Below, piece after piece: positions 46,045 through 59,015 of a DNA stretch of 64,000 nt. Origin of the DNA: Rhizophagus irregularis (Eukaryota; Glomeromycota; Glomeromycetes; Glomerales; Glomeraceae); the NCBI RefSeq assembly GCF_026210795.1, contig NC_089429.1, positions 6,109,001 through 6,173,000 of the forward strand. The letters are read 5' to 3'. The notes under the pieces are model-generated. The model was not told the origin of the DNA. It saw only the letters and a list, made by a program, of their open reading frames with translations, and did no database searches. The stretch's first letter is position 1. Each line of letters starts with the position of its first letter. The position numbers and the translations under genes were made by a program.

Positions 46045-46238
46045 GTAAACATGTAGTGTATGGTTGACTATGTATGTAGGGTATGGTTAAACATCACATA
46101 TAAAAGTATCACGTGACCATACGTGGTACAGAATAGAACGGTCTAGGCCTTTCCTTATTTGGTAATAAACAATGTAGATCTGTATGGAACGCGTGTGAAA
46201 TTTACCCTACATACATAGGTATCCGTACACTACATGTT
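46045..46238. mobile_element. MITE with ACATGTAGTGTA termini
   Basis: Left end ACATGTAGTGTATGGTTGAC, then TATGTATGTAGGGTA, pairs with TACCCTACATACATAGGTAT then CCGTACACTACATGT at the right. Interior about 120 bases, with CACGTG at 46110. Confidence 0.7.
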
Positions 46239-46391
46239 ATCGTAACACCCTTAGTGAACTGAATATAAAATAAATGTGGGTTATTTAATTGAACAATAGA
46301 CTGACTCTATTATATTCCATTCTTATTCTTAATATATAAGCTTTTTTATTAAGTAAAAAAATATATTTATTTTAACTAAGTTTATTCAAAT

Positions 46392-46994
46392 AGGAAATAT
46401 GGGATCACCCAAAAATCCTGACACCTATAATATCGACAGTCTATAATCCCGACACCAAAATCCCGATAAATGCAAATCCCGATTGAATCAAAATCCTGAC
46501 AGTTACAGAATCCAGATGATCTAAAATCTTGACAGCCAAAATTCTGGCTGAGATTCGATCAGATGAATTTGAGTTTAGTTAATTTTTTTAATATAATTGT
46601 TTCTAATTTTAGAAGATAAAGAATAGTTTAGTAGTCTAGTAATATACTGTACATATTCTTTTTAACTAAGATAATAAATTTTTTCTTTTAATTTCATTAA
46701 TAATAAAGTAACGTTAGTTAATTTGCATTAATATTAATAAAATTTGCAAACAATTTACATTGGTATTAATAAAATTTACAATAAATTAACCTGTTACTGC
46801 GTCATTGTATTTTTAAAATTATATTTAAAAAAAAAAAACTTTTGGATTTTGATTGTCAAGATTTTTAACTGTCGGAATTTGTGACTATCGAGATTTTATT
46901 TCAACGGGATTTGGGTTTGTCGGGATCTTTGTGTCGGGATTGTAGACTGTCGATTTTATAGTTGTCGGGATTTTGTGGTAAACCCAGGAAATAT
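46392..46994. mobile_element. Mutator-like MITE with exact 9-base TSD
   Basis: AGGAAATAT is duplicated at 46392-46400 and 46986-46994. The 585-base element between starts GGGATCACCCAAAAATCCTG and ends CCGACA-rich sequence that is its inverse (AAAATCCCGACAACTATAAA read on the other strand). The terminal inverted repeats are about 150 bases and contain the motif ATCCCGACA many times. The centre is AT-rich and non-coding. Nine-base duplication plus long TIRs is the Mutator signature. Confidence 0.85.
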
Positions 46995-49309
46995 ATATAT
47001 ATATTGATTGTATCACAGCACTAACTTTGATCCAAATATAAAAGGTAAAAGAACAAAAAAAAATTAAGAAGAAAAATTAGTAAAAAATAATTAGGTAAAA
47101 AAATTATTATTAAAAAAAGGTGCTTTATACTGAAATACTGCAGCGTTATTCTGATCAAATCAAAAAAAAAAAAATTCAAAAAATTATATAAAAAATTTAA
47201 TATATTATAAAATAGAAAAAAAAAGTCAAAAAAAAAATAAAAAATATTGGAAAAAAAATTTCAGTTTTAACCAATTAAAAAAAATTGGTTACGGTAATAC
47301 AATCGGTGATACAATCTGCTGCAGCTTGATCACAGACTGGAAATAGCATCGCCACCAAAAAATGGTAGCAGGATTTATTTGCTGGTCATACATACCAGTT
47401 ACATGTGATTTTGGACAATTATGTTAAATTATCGATTTAAAATAATATATTATTTTCTTTTCTTCGTTATAATTTGTTTTATAAACTCATATTTAAAAGA
47501 TGAGTCACTTAATAAGCCAAAATGATATTTGTGATTAAAAAATGTTCGTTCAAATTTTAAATTGAAAAAACATTATAGCGCTAAAATCATCAAACTATAC
47601 TAAGAAACCTGAAAGGGTTCTAATAAGAATACAATGTATTTGGAATAATTATATTAGAAACATAAAGAACATAAAGTTAAAATATTAAACATCATAGTAT
47701 ATTATTTAAAACTATAATATAAAAAGAATTCTTTAAGGTTATTGAATTTATTATTATTTTTCACAAATATAAATATTTAAAGTTTGATATATCGTTTAAT
47801 TCTAACCTACCAGTTTTTAGGGTCGTTGTAAATAATACCAAATATCATATGATAATAAAATAAAATAATTACTCTTCATTTTACAAATTTAAATTATAAA
47901 TGAAGTACATTAATGCTAAATTACTATTTCTCAAATACAACTACAAATTAACTCTTAATATGTAATACAAGCAATATACTGTAGTTAAAATAATAGTTAA
48001 GTTGAAAAATATTATTGATCCACAACAATCCATTCTTGCATAAGCCTCATTAGTCATAGCCTCAATTATTTATTTGTTTATTTATATTTAATAGCAAATG
48101 CTAAGCTTCTCTAAGGACTTTAGTTGTGTTTTGATAAAAATGCATATGATAACTTTGGTTATAAAATTTGATTATTATTCTAAAAATAATAATATTTATT
48201 AGATATTTGATATTATAAAAAAAACTTTCCATAATGCCTCCAGATGTTTTGCTCGTCATCTGATATTTTCACAGCCCACAGGAAGCCCATCCAAGCCCCT
48301 GTTGTTGTACAACCAATTATATGTAACCATAATGAATAAAAATTGTTATAAATAAAGACATAATATTAAAATTTTGTTGTTATCATTATAATTTTTAATT
48401 ATATAACTGATATTTTTTTCAAATTAAAAACCTTTATTTTACTCACATAAAATATATTAATGAAATTTAATAAAGAAATTATAATATGCAAAGCTAATTT
48501 TGTTATCAAACTAAATGCATAATATAAATAGAACCTTCGGGATATTATCAATAAATAGTTTTATCTACAGAAACTATGTATCTTAATTATAACTTAGATC
48601 CTATAGCTCCACTTTTCAAATCTTAACAATTGCTTTAAAATGCATTAAATCAATAATCCAATTTAATGCTGCCAAAAGCTCAACTTACCTAGCAATACAT
48701 TCCCAAAGTGCAAAACAATAAAGACAACTTCTAGAATAATTCAAATAGCAATTCAATTTCAACCCATTCTCCTTACTTTTTAATGGTATTAATATATTTT
48801 ATGAAAAAATTCTTGAAAAAGAAAAAGTTAATGTAGAGGTAAACTAATGACTATTGGTACTAGTACAGGGGAAAGTGTACATATACATGGAATTGGAAAG
48901 AAGAAAATGTATTTAAAATCAACTGGATACATTGAAAGAAAATGAAGATGAAATAAAAAGAAGGCATCCTATTAGACGTAATTATTTTATTTCATTCTCC
49001 ATGTTTAGATGAGCGCTGATGGAGTATCTGGGGAAAAATTTTTCCGAAAAATCATGTGACTTGTTAGTTTATGATATCCGTGATTTATTAGAAGAATTTA
49101 AGTTATTACATAGTGTGGTCTTTGGGTGACGTGGTTAGTCAATACTAAAGCCCTATTTCAATTCGCATTATCATTTTGACTTGGCCTATCTGACGCCGTT
49201 AGTAAAAATAAAAATAAAAATCAATTAAGTTATTGCATATCAGATAGAAATCTATATTCTATAAGTTTTGTGCAGAAACGTTTAATAACAAATAAGTGAA
49301 ATCAGAAAA
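46995..49309. other. AT-rich stretch, no gene seen
   Basis: 2.3 kb without supported coding or clear repeat structure; A-runs at 47150-47290. Confidence 0.4.
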
Positions 49310-49905
49310 ACATAGTAGATATTTTATGCAATTGCATTAAGTCTGAAAAAATTTTAGCAAGTGTAGAGTATTTTCTTTTAAAATTGCATGATAAAAGTCA
49401 TTTACAAAATTTTTGGAAAGAAAATGAAAATATCTGTCATCTCGAAGGAAAACATGAATAGGATCTCATTAATTCATTAAAATTATAAGCAAATGGATTA
49501 TTTCAACTAATAATATACAATTACAAAAAAAAATTTTAAATCTCAAATTCTTGATTTTGAAAATAATAATGAACAATTAAATGAACAAATAAACGAACAG
49601 ACCAACACTACCATTGTATCATCTTAAACATTAAGTTTATTTTCTATAAAAACAATATTTTAATTATATAAAATTAAAATAAATGATTCAATTTTAACGC
49701 CTGAAGAATGTTCACAAATGGGTTGCAATTTAGCTAGAGATCTTAAAAAAACTTGTAAAGAATTTCAGGATTTTCAAGCATTAGAATCTCCTAATTCTTT
49801 AAATGAATATTGATAGATAAATGATGAAGAATTAATTGTATTAAGTTTACAAGTAAGATATAACAAAATTGGAGATAAGGAACAAAAGAAATATGAAAAG
49901 AAGTA
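49310..49905 (+). pseudogene. Unidentified decayed coding stretch
   Basis: Broken plus-strand reading: CNCIKSEKILASVEYFLLKL, HDKSHLQNFWKENENICHLE, then INDSILTPEECSQMGCNLAR, DLKKTCKEFQDFQALESPNS and INDEELIVLSLQVRY, separated by stops. The residue choice looks protein-derived, but I do not recognise the family. The stretch ends just before the tandem array. Confidence 0.3.
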
Positions 49906-50137
49906 TTGATTTTCTGGACTTTAATATAATAATTGTATATATACCTTGTAAGAGCAATATGCTATTCCCAAGGTTTACAGGTAGCATTGGATTTTTACAT
50001 ACCCTGATAGACCACAAAAGTATAAGTTTATTAGTTGACTTTATTATTTTAATTAACCTATATTTTATTCTCTATCATACTATGGCTGAAGATACAGTTG
50101 AAGTTTTCACAGAAGATTAAAAGTTTATCATTTTTAA

Positions 50138-53100
50138 ATAATTGAGCAAATTATTAATGAAGCACTTTGCAAATGCTAAAGAAGGAGTTTATACTTTTAG
50201 AATTAGATTGCCAAGAGATACATTTTTTTTATAGGGAGATCATGCTCATCCCGATTTCGGTTAGCGTCCCGATGGTTGCTGTCATGTGATTATATTTACC
50301 ATAATATTAACAATCATCATATTAACAATGATTAAAAATTAAAATCATTATTTGCACAAACTGCTAGGCAGGTTATTAAGTAAATTGAGCAAAGTATTAA
50401 TGAGAACTTTGCAAATGCTAAAGATGGAGTTTATAATTTTAGAACTAGATTGATGTTTAATGCCAAGAGATACTTTTTTTTTAAAGGGAGATCATGCTCA
50501 TCCGATTCTGGTTAGCATCCCGATGGTTGCCTGTCACGTGTTTATGTTTACCGTAATTTTCACAACCATCATATTAACGATGATTAAAAATCAAAATCCA
50601 TTATTTGTACGAACTGCTAGGCAGGTTATTAAGTAAAAATAACTGATAAGATCTTTAAGAACTAATAAATTATAATCTATTTCTCAATGCACAATTAGTT
50701 GACAATATTAAGCTGTAGACAAAAATGATATCTACACAGTATTTAGTAAATTTGCTATATGATCATCAAAATCTGCTGTCATAGAATATTCATAGGAATA
50801 ATTCTTTCTAAGATATATAATTGAAAAGATTATCATACTTCAAAATGAAATGATATTTACATCAAATAATACTATGGATTTACAAAGAAGTCTAAAATAT
50901 GGTATAACAAGATTATGAATTTGTCAAATACCGAATCTTTGGCAATCTCAAAGTAAATTAATATTTTGTGGTTAACACAATAATCTTGAAGCAAACTAAA
51001 TATATCTATTTGATTTATCAAATATCAAAATTTTATTATATATTAAATTATTTAATTTCCAAAAAACCTTCTGAAAATAGATACCATCAAAATTTATAGT
51101 CTTAAATTCCAAATTAATGACAATACATAGATTCATATGAAAAATCCTATGAAAAATTTAGTTCCACTATTCAATGTACTTCAACATGATGCTAAATTTA
51201 ATCTTAAGAAAACATTAAAAAAGTTTCATTTAATTATAATAGTTATTTCTTAGATAATTTGGTACTATTTTCATTAAAAAACCCTAATTTTATAAATACA
51301 TTAAATTTAATTATATTTTGTTATCAGCCATATATTTCTGCAGTTTGGGATAGTAACAAATTTAATCTAGAACATCTTATACAGTATCAAAGCAAATTCT
51401 TTAAAAAAATTTTATAGATGTGCCAAATCAAAAATATAAAATGAGAAAAATCATCAAAAGTTATGGATTCTTAAAATTTTCAACTAAGTCTTCAAGAATC
51501 ATACCCTGTTGAAGTTGGATTAGTTTAGTTGAGAGAGTTAATTACAAACACTTGATTTTAAATTTTTAATATATAATTTTTTAAGGCATATATTATATAT
51601 TGAACCTCTAGGAAAATTGGAAATAATTTTACATATTTTCTAAGACAAAGAAGCATTATTAAATATAAAAAACGCGTTGTACAAACTGCCATAATTTTAA
51701 TTGGAAGTGCACCTCAGAATTGCCAGTAAAAAATGGTCCTCATAAAAATTCAGCCAGCATATGAAAAAAAAGGGATACTTGATTCCTTCCTAACAGAGCC
51801 AAGTATTGCAGGATGATAATTATACATCAGTATCATCTAACAAAGCTTCTTAGTGAAGCTATTATTTCAAATAGACAGTTATAACATAATGTAAATAATT
51901 AAAATGATTTTAAGCTAGCAAAAAATGTAGTGAAAGCTTTTCAACTTATACAACTACATTAGTCATTTCAAATCAGAAATATATCCATCCAAGTTGAAGG
52001 AATTTTGCAAGTATGATATAGTATTAATGAAGAACTTTGCAAATGCCAAAGATGAAGTTTATAATTTTAGAATTAGATTGGTGTTTAATGCCAAGAGATG
52101 ATTTTTTTTTTATAGAGATCATGCTCATCCCGATTCTGGTTAGCGTCCCGATAATTGCCTGTCATGTGAATCATATTTACCATAATTTTCACAACCATCA
52201 TATTAGCAATGATTAAAAATTAAAATCTTTATTTGCACAAACTGCTAGGCAGGTTATTAAGTAAATTGAGCAAAGTATTAATGAAGAACTTTGCAAATGC
52301 CAAAGATGAAGTTTATAATTTTAGAATTAGATTGGTGTTTAATGCCAAGAGATGATTTTTTTTTATAGAGATCATGCTCATCCCGATTCTGGTTAGCGTC
52401 CCGATGGTTGCCTGTCATGTGAATCATATTTACCATAATTTTCACAACCATCATATTAACAATGATTAAAAATCAAAATCCATTATTTATACAAACTTTC
52501 TAGGCAGGTTATTAAGTAAAAAATCACTGATAAGGTCTTTAAGAACTCATAAATTATAATTTGTTTCTCAATGCACAATCAGTTGACAACACCATATTCA
52601 CATACTAATTAAGCTGTAGACAAAGTAAATCTGCTATATAATCATCAAAAATAGAACATTTATAGGAATAATTATTTCTTTCTAAAATATATAATTGGAA
52701 GGATTATCATACTTTTCAAAATGAAATGATATTTATATCAAATAATACTATGGATTTATGAAAAAGTTTAAAAATATAGTATAACTAGATTATGAATTTG
52801 TCAAACACCGAATCTTTGGCAATCTCAAAGTAAATTAATATTTTGTGGTTAACATCTCAGCAATTTTGGTAAATGATTCAATAATCTTGAAGCAAACTAA
52901 ATCTATTTGATTACCAATATCAAATTTTTATCGTATATTAAATTATTTATTTTCCAAAGAACCTTCTGAAAATATTATACCATCAAAATTTATAGTCTTA
53001 AATTCCAAATTAATGGCAATACATAGATTCATATGAAAAATCCTATGAAAAATTTAGTTCCACTATTCAATGTACTTCAACATGATGCTAAATTTAATCT

Positions 53101-55745
53101 TAAGTAAATATCAAAAAGTTTCATTTAATTATAATATAATAGTCAATTCTTAGACAATTTGGTACTATTATCATTAAATAACCCTAATTTATAAATACAT
53201 TAAATTCAATTATATTTTATTACCAGCCATATATTGTTGCAGTTGGGATAGTAACAAATTTAATCTGGAATATCTTATACAGTATCAAAAAAAGTCTTTA
53301 AAAAAATTTTATAGATGCGCCAAATCAAAAATATAGTAAGAGAAAATTATCAAATATTATGGATTTTCAAATTTTCAACTAAGTCTTCAAAATTCATACC
53401 CTGTTGAAGTTGGATTAGTTTTAGTTGAGAGAGTAGTTACAAACACTTTATTTAAATATTCTAATATATATTTTTTTAAGGCATATGTTATATATTGAAC
53501 CTCTAGGAAAATTGGAAATAATTTTACATCTTTTCTAAGATAAAGAAGCATTATTAAATATAAAAAACACGTTGTACAAACTGCCATAATTTTAATTGGA
53601 AGTGCACCCCAAAATTTCCAATAAAACATGGTCCCCATAAAAATTCAGTCAGCATACGAAAAAAAAGGGATACTTGATTCCTTCCTAACAGAGCCAAGTA
53701 TTGCAGGATGATAATTATACATTAGTATCATCTAACAAAGATTCTTAGTGAAGCTATTATTCAAAATAGACAGTTATAACATGATGCAAAATAATTAAAA
53801 TAATTTTAAGTCTAGCAAAAAATGTAGTGAAGCTTTTAAACTTTATACAACTACATTAGTCATTTCAAATTGGCAAATATATCCATCCGAGTTGAAGGAA
53901 TTTTGCAAGTATGATGTGATAAAAATACAACTCAGGAGTATTTTGGCAAATTCATAAGTAATGCAAGTGTATGGAAGACTGCTGTTTTTACAATATTAAA
54001 TTTATTTTTATTTTGTTATGAATTTATTTTTCATATCAAATGTGATTTAATTTCTTAAATCTTGGTAGAAAAAAAGATTTTTTTTCATTTTAAAAACAAA
54101 AAAGTATAAAAAGAATAGGGTTTGGATTAGTTTTAGTTGAGGGAGTTAGTTACAAATATTTGATTTTAAATATTTTAGTATAAACTTTTTTAAAAAATCA
54201 AAAAATATAATTTATATTTATATAATCAAAGGCGACCGACCATAAAGCAAAACTATAAAATGGATACTTCACAAAAAGAACCTGAACACAAGCTGAAAGC
54301 AGAGGTGAAGAGGAGAGGGCAGTAGAAGAAAATATTTTAGTATATATTTTTTTAAGAATATATATCAAACCTCTCACATATTTTCTAAGACAAAGAGGCA
54401 TTATTAAAATTTGCGCACATTGCCATAATTGTAATTAGAAGTACACCTCAGAATTGCCAACAAAACATGGTCCCTGTAAAAATTCAGTCAGCATATGGAA
54501 AAAAAGGATACTTAATTCCTTCTTAACAGAGTCAAGTACTATTGAAGGATGATAATTATACACTAGTATTATCAAACAAAGATTTTTAGTGAATAATCTG
54601 ATATTTTTATTGACATAATTAATATTAAAGCTATTATTCAAATAGACAGTTTTAGCATGATATAAAATAATTAAAAATAATTTTAAGTCCAGCAAAAAAT
54701 GTAGTGAAAGCTTTTGAACTTTATACAGCTACATTAGTCATTTCATTTCAAATTGGCAAATAGTACTGTATATCCATACAAGTTGAAGGAATTTTGCAAG
54801 TATAATGTTGTGATAAAAATACAACTTAGTATTTTGGCAAATTCATAAATAATGTAGCCGTATGAAAGACTGCTGTTTTTTACAAAATATAATTTATTTT
54901 ATTTTGTTATGAATTTATTTCTTATATCAAATGTGATTTCATTTCTTAAATCTTGGTAGAAAAGAAAATTTGCATTTTAAAAACAAAAAAGTATAAATAG
55001 GATAGGTTTTGGATTTAGTTTTAGTTGAGGGAGTTAGTTACAAATATTTGATTTTAAATATTTTAATATATAAACTTTTTATATTTTAGTATATATTTTT
55101 TTAAGGATATATACATATATCAAACCTCTAGGAAAATTGTAAATAATTTCACATATTTTTAAGACAAAAAGGCATTATTAAAATAAAAAGCGCTTTGCAC
55201 ATATTGCCATAATTGTAATTAGGAGTACACTTCAGAATTGCCAACAAAACATGGTCCCTGTAAAAATTCAGTCAGTGTATGGAAAAAAAAAGGATGCTTA
55301 ATTCCTTCTTAACAGAGTCAAGTATTGAAGGATGATAGTAATTATACCATTAGTATTATCTAACAAAGATTCTTAGTGAATAATCTGATATTTTTATCAA
55401 TGTAGTTAATATTAAAGTTATGATTCAAATAGTCAGTTTTAGCATGATATAAAATAATTAAAAATGATTTTAAATCCAGCAAAAAATGTAATGAAAGCTT
55501 TTGAACTTCATACAACTACATTAGTCATTTCATTTCAAATTGGCAAAATATATCCATCCAAGTTGAAGGAATTTTGCGAGTATTATGTTATGATAAAAAT
55601 AATTGGCAAATTCATAAATAATGTAGGTGTATGAAAGATTGCTACAAAATTTATTTTGTTATGAATTTTTTTCTTACTTTATCAAATGTGATTTCATTTC
55701 TTAAATCTTGATAGAAAAAAAAAAATATTTTTTCATTTTAAAAAT
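50138..55745. repeat. Tandem segmental array of diverged repeat units
   Basis: A header of about 245 bases (ending ACTGCTAGGCAGGTTATTAAG and containing CATGCTCATCCCGATTCTGG) occurs four times: about 50138-50382, 50383-50635, 52019-52262 and 52263-52517. Bodies of about 1.4 kb follow headers 2 and 4 (50636-52018 and 52518-53920) and are near copies (for example TGTCAAATACCGAATCTTTGGC at 50918 and a one-base variant at 52799). Two further partial copies of the body's 3' half lie at about 54119-55000 and 55012-55745. The body has scraps of coding-like plus-strand sequence but no frame survives. The array looks like a dead element amplified by unequal exchange. Confidence 0.7.
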
Positions 55746-56280
55746 GAAAGGGAAATGTTAAATAATATCTTGGAAAAAACAAGGAAAAAATAATATTAGA
55801 AGCGGTACTGATTAAACAAGAAGATAGATCCTATAAAAAATTTTTCAGAGAAATGATCATGTGTCTGAGTTTCTTTGAAATAAAAACTAGAAAAATGATT
55901 ATTTATCAGAGTTTTTTCCAGATTTTTTTTATAGGGAGAATATACATACTGCCCAGATATTGACATTAATGAAGATATATATAACCCTTTAATTAAAGAA
56001 ACTGAAATGGAAGAATTGGACGAAGCAATAACTTTAACAAATAATGGGAAAGCAGCAGGAAATAGTAAAATAACATATGAATTTGGAAAAAAAGTAAACC
56101 ATTAACAAGAATGCTACTACTAAGTTAATGAATCAATATTTGATAGAAGAAGAATCAATAGATGCCTGGAAGAAAGGTCTAACACTAATATATCCAATAT
56201 CAAAACCAACAGATTGAAATAAGGATTTAAATAACTTTACAGAAACCTTCAATTTTCATAAATATGATAAACATATAATT

Positions 56281-56680
56281 GTTAGATAGCAGTCATATTT
56301 TCGATATATAATAAAAATATTTTAGTACATGTTATATAATTATGAGATGATCAACAGATGTATAAAACATGTTCGTAATTTCCTCGATTTACGCTATTAG
56401 ATAATAGTCATATTGTTGATATATAATAAAAATATTTTAATACGTGTTATATAATTATGAGATAATCAACAGATGTATAAAATATGTTTGTAATTAACCT
56501 GATTATGCTATTAGATAACAGTCATATTTTCAATATGTAATAAAAATATTTTAATACACGTTATATAATTATGAGATGATCAACAGATGTATAAAACATG
56601 TTCGTAATTTCCTTGATTTACGCTGTTAGATAATAGTCATATTTTTGATATATAATAAAAAAATATTTTAATATTCTTTG
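56281..56680. repeat. About 115-base tandem repeat, 3.5 copies
   Basis: Units start at TTAGATA(A/G)(C/T)AGTCATATT (about 56282, 56397, 56512 and 56626). They contain AATAAAAATATTTTA and ATTATGAGATGATCAACAGA then TGTATAAAACATG. The array sits just inside the left end of the TIR element. Confidence 0.8.
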
Positions 56681-57724
56681 CAGAAAACTCTAGTTTTCGT
56701 AAAATATGTTAGACATAAAAAATGATGAGAATTAATGATATTGGTGAATATTTTTGTAATATGAACAAAACAATTTTACAATATTTTCAAAATATGTTAA
56801 AGATGAACTTGAACTAACAAATATTTTCGTAATATGAATACAATATTTTGAAATGCATTAAAATATGATTGATATTAGCGAAACAGTTATTACAATATTT
56901 TGAAATATATTAAATATAAAATATAAACTTAAATTAATGATATTAGTGAATTCTAAGAATGAATAAAATATAGCTACTATTTCGATTCCCTATATCAAAA
57001 TTCATAAAATCTTTGAAATATAATTAACACATGAATAAAATATAGCTACAATATCAATTACATATGGCAAAATTCATATAATCTCTGTAATATAATTTAA
57101 CATATCTTTCTCCTATTTTAACCTGATTAACCACGCACTTTAAGATGATGAATTACTTCTCCTTAATTTGGTTCATTAAGGAGGTTCCTAACATAATGTT
57201 AGTGTTTCATTCACTTATCCGCTGGTGGTCAGACTAAAATATTCCTTACTAACTTTTCATTCTTTCTTACTTTTTACACCAATAATAATATAAAAAATTT
57301 TTAATACTGAAAAAAATATCGGCAAAAGCCCTATATTTATATTAATTTAGAATCACGTGTATCATGTGATTAACCTGATTAAAGCAATACTAATAATAAA
57401 TCCGCAGTTTGGTCTTTTTTTTTTAAACTTTTTTTAACTCTTTTTTTTAACAAAGTTTATTTTATTTTATTTTATTATTTAAACTTTTAACTATTCTTTT
57501 AATTTTTTCTAACACTTTATCAATGTTATAATATATTTCAACACCATATGGTCACCACTTTGTTATTTTTTACTCTCTATTTCCTATTTTCCTTCTTTCA
57601 ATCATTCCCTCCTCTCTCTCATACATAGTTTTAAAAAAAAAGTGAAAAGTACCCACAAGAGAAAATCAAAAATTCTTTAACATTTTACATTTTGATTTTA
57701 GCTTCCATATTGAATTTCATTCAT

Positions 57725-59015
57725 TTGAAATTCACTTTGGTACAATAAATAGTAGGAGGTTGTTTAGTATTAGGCGTAAGTATATTTTGTTGTGTAAAAA
57801 ATGATAAGGAAAAGGAGATAATAGCAGTTTCTTCACAGATTCATATTTTTCAAATCTCCAAATATATAATTAATGCAGAGTATCAACAGAAATGATTGGA
57901 AGATATTCCAATAGTAGCATAACATATTGTTAAATACCCTTCAAATGCTGAAACTGGAAGCTTTTTTTAGGTAATTCTTTCAGCTCCTCCAGTAGAATTT
58001 GTCAATTTTGTTTTCTTTAATTGTTTTGTTTTTTATCAAATAATTTTTAATGGTTGTTTTCTTAATTCTTAGATGGCTTAGTTCTACGGTATTTAGAATG
58101 TGAGTACAGTAGGAAGTTTTTTTTTAATTATTTATCTTATAGCAACGAAACATTTCTTAGATAATGGGATCTTCAGATATGTTGATTTTTGGTAAGAGTA
58201 TTCGGAAGTTTTTAAAAGTTTCAAAACATTTTACTAATGTTACAATTTACTCTCTTTTTTAGCAAGTTTTTAAATCTTTGTGCGCGTTGGAATTGAGTGG
58301 GTATTTCTTTTTTTAGAATTTCTATTTTAACAAATATTTATTAATGTTTTGATTTTTTTCTTTTGTAGCTCTTATTATGGCATGTCTGGCCTCTTTGGAT
58401 GCTGTCTCTTTAGATGTGGACTTTTGGTAACTTTTTTATCTTTTTTTTTTCACTTTTGACGAAATGAAACATTTATCAACATCCTTTCATTTTTCTTTCT
58501 TTTGTAGTTGCAGATTTTTAGGGTGTGATTTTATTATTTGTTTATTTTATATTTTTTAATAAACTTTTGCTAAATGTTCATTTGTTTCTTCTTTTTAGGC
58601 AACTGAACTGGCTGAATTTCTTTGGATGTGCAGGACCTCTTTGACGAACTGTCATTTGTAACATTTTGATTTTTTCTTTTTTAGCAGCTCTTTAGTTTCT
58701 TAGCTCAGGATTTTGGTTAGTCTCAAAATTTTTTATTAAATTTTTTTTATTTTTAGCGAACTTTACTAACAGTTTATTTATTTCTTTTTTTTAAACAGTT
58801 GTGCATACACTTAATTTATTGTAAGAATCTTCAGAATTTTTTTTAAAAAATTTTCTTTATTGAGCATTTTATTAAAATTTCAATTTTATTTATTTCATTT
58901 TTAGGCAATGGAACCTTGGATTTGTAGATTTTGGTAAGTATTGGAAGTTCCTTTGGTTTTATTTCTTTAACGAATTTCTTACTAATGTTTTGACTTTACT
59001 TTTTTTTTAAATGAT
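57725..59015 (+). repeat. Array of intron/exon-like units of roughly 70-140 bases
   Basis: A series of T-rich tracts ending TTTTAG or TTGTAG is each followed by a short GC-richer block that ends TTTTG, TTTGG or ATTG and then GTAAG, GTAAC, GTTAG or GTGAG. Acceptor-like AGs end at about 58072, 58142, 58262, 58368, 58507, 58599, 58684, 58756, 58798 and 58904. Donor-like sites follow most of them, for example ATTTTTGGTAAGAG (58186), CTTTTGGTAAC (58421) and GATTTTGGTAAGT (58927). Branch-site-like TTACTAATGTT or variants precede the acceptors at about 58231, 58340, 58570 and 58980. The blocks also share AACTG/TCTTTGGATG-like words. No reading frame joins them convincingly, so the array may be a non-coding multi-exon transcript or a decayed repetitive gene. 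Confidence 0.5.

Noticed and set aside
53387-53638. 83-codon minus-strand frame with hydrophobic residues
   Set aside because: It lies antisense to the diverged tandem body units and is not kept in the other copies.
54198-54695. Two short minus-strand frames
   Set aside because: Antisense to the tandem array units, not conserved between copies.
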